From: an uncultured Prevotella sp.
Lineage (GTDB): Bacteria; Bacteroidota; Bacteroidia; Bacteroidales; Bacteroidaceae
Assembly: GCA_900554695.1 (NCBI GenBank)
Contig: USHV01000009.1
Location: 13,968-77,967, forward strand
Direction of reading: 5' to 3'
Length of the DNA stretch: 64,000 nucleotides
Shown: in pieces, positions 63,089 to 64,000 of the stretch
How the letters are laid out: the number at the start of each line of letters is the position of its first letter
Numbering within the stretch: position 1 is the first letter of the stretch
The notes under the pieces: generated by a model
What the model was told of the DNA's origin: nothing
The model's database searches: none
Seen by the model: the letters and a program-made list of their open reading frames with translations, nothing else
Program-made: the position numbers and the translations under genes

Positions 63089-63527
63089 GCAACTTTCAGA
63101 TTGAAAGCAGATTTTGATTTTTCCGTCTCAGTTTTCTGATATACCCCGAAAAATAAGCGCGTATTTGCGGGCAGAGTCGTCTTCGTGAGCAAATACGCGA
63201 AAAATAAGAGGTTTTTGTATGATATTGAATATCAATGATTTATGTTTGAATGGTATTTCGTCGTTTTGCAATATGCCCCATTTCGCATTACGAAATGGCC
63301 CATTTCAGAGGCTAATATAGGCCATATCGCACCATGAAATGGGCTTAATCGCACTGCGAAATGGACAATATCGGAAAGCAAAACGGACTTTTACGGACTA
63401 CGGTTCGGGGTATATCACGATGCGGTATGATGCAAGACGGGCCGCATCATACGTGATTTAACATTCCTTTACATCTCTTTCGCGAAAATATTTTGTCAAA
63501 ATTTTGTCAAGAAAAATTGTAAGTTCG
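63089..63527 (+). mobile_element. 439-bp MITE-like element, copy C
   Basis: Plus orientation. Leader starts GCAACTTTCAGATTG, with hairpin arms CGCGTATTTGC (63158-63168) and GCAAATACGCG (63189-63199) around 20 bases. Six units of 22 bp at 63267-63398 (a seventh, degenerate, to 63420), then the tail GCGAAAATATTTTGTCAAAA, ending AATTGTAAGTTCG. Differs from A and B by scattered substitutions and few indels (440, 437, 439 bp). Confidence 0.87.
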
Positions 63528-63870
63528 TCTTTCGGGTTTCCTTAAAATGTGACGGTATAAGGTATGAGAAACGGGGCGGAAGGAATTTATACGATTGGCC
63601 TGAGGTATATGCCGCGATTGCGGGTGGAGTATGTCAGTTGCGGGAAGGTGAATTGATTGTCGCTGCGATATCGGTTTATTATTATCCGAACTTCGTACGG
63701 TTTTGTTTTTATATTACTCTGTCCTTTCGGTAGGTTTTCCGGTGTTCAGTGACGGTTTACGTATAAGACCAATCCATGCATGGCCTATTCCGGTCATCGT
63801 AAAGCTGAGTAAAGACGCCTATTTCGGATTTTCCATAACGCAGAGGAATACTTTTCTCTTTCCACACATT

Positions 63871-63958
63871 ATTTATATATTGTGCCGGTTTCATTTATAT
63901 ATTGAGCCGTTTTTATTTATATATTGAATCTTTCTTATTTATATATTAACGTGAGTTC
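63871..63958. repeat. 22-bp tandem array, 4 units, core ATTTATATATTGAGCC
   Basis: Units start at 63871, 63893, 63915 and 63937; the first 10-12 bases (ATTTATATATTG) are identical in three and nearly so in the fourth, the second half varies. It may continue beyond the window. In 63528-63870 I see no gene or other repeat. Confidence 0.85.
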
Positions 63959-64000
63959 GACGAATTGTAAGTGTTTGTAAATTTGGTGATTAGCGAAAAT

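Overview
The window looks like a chromosomal stretch of a Bacteroidota bacterium, most likely a Prevotella-type organism. The evidence is the recurring TAnnTTTG promoter box before genes, starts without strong Shine-Dalgarno sequences, large outer-membrane beta-barrel/TonB receptors, type III glutamine synthetase, the LL-diaminopimelate aminotransferase route, and DUF4369-thioredoxin lipoproteins. The genus is inference from gene families and remembered repeat-derived peptides; no 16S gene is present.

Layout. 1-8.4 kb: housekeeping and envelope genes (argH end, small lipoprotein, WG-repeat protein, tRNA-Leu, an abundant-looking OmpA/TPR lipoprotein, a thioredoxin-like lipoprotein, comM, HAD phosphatase). 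9.3-11.4 kb: TonB-C protein plus membrane TPR/HTH regulator. 11.6-20.2 kb: surface polysaccharide genes (glycosyltransferases, methyltransferase, fucosyltransferase-like protein, LicD, a Bcs1-like CDP-ribitol synthase, Wzx flippase). 21.4-24.3 kb: trpS, a bile-acid/sodium symporter family protein, GNAT. 24.3-36.6 kb: second glycan locus with a UbiA-HAD-GtrA module (polyprenyl-phosphate pentose type), two paralogous polytopic membrane proteins, two acyltransferases and a phosphoethanolamine-transferase-like sulfatase-fold enzyme. 37.3-41.9 kb: glnN, dapL, dapF. 42.3-55.1 kb: four outer-membrane receptors, a His-rich small protein and a PepSY membrane protein, probably metal uptake. 55.2-60.8 kb: small secreted protein, glycosyltransferase, membrane protein, M60-type metallopeptidase. 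61.1-62.8 kb: a three-gene HipBST-like toxin-antitoxin operon with palindromic operators.

The most unusual signal is between the genes. At least twelve intergenic loci hold tandem degenerate arrays whose unit is exactly 22 bp. The sequence of the unit differs from locus to locus, but the 22-bp register does not drift within an array, up to 13 units. Three copies of a 437-440 bp element (near 20.8, 47.7 and 63.1 kb) and two related elements of 429-446 bp (36.7 and 58.2 kb) carry such an array between a conserved leader (with an 11-bp-stem hairpin in three copies) and a conserved tail, with short imperfect inverted ends and no transposase. This architecture resembles the BrickBuilt MITEs of Porphyromonas gingivalis (as I recall them, a 23-bp unit). 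One array lies inside the toxin-antitoxin operon and starts within the antitoxin reading frame. A separate 66-bp repeat family carries a promoter box and sits upstream of three genes.

All statements come from reading the sequence by eye. Domain calls were not checked against any database.
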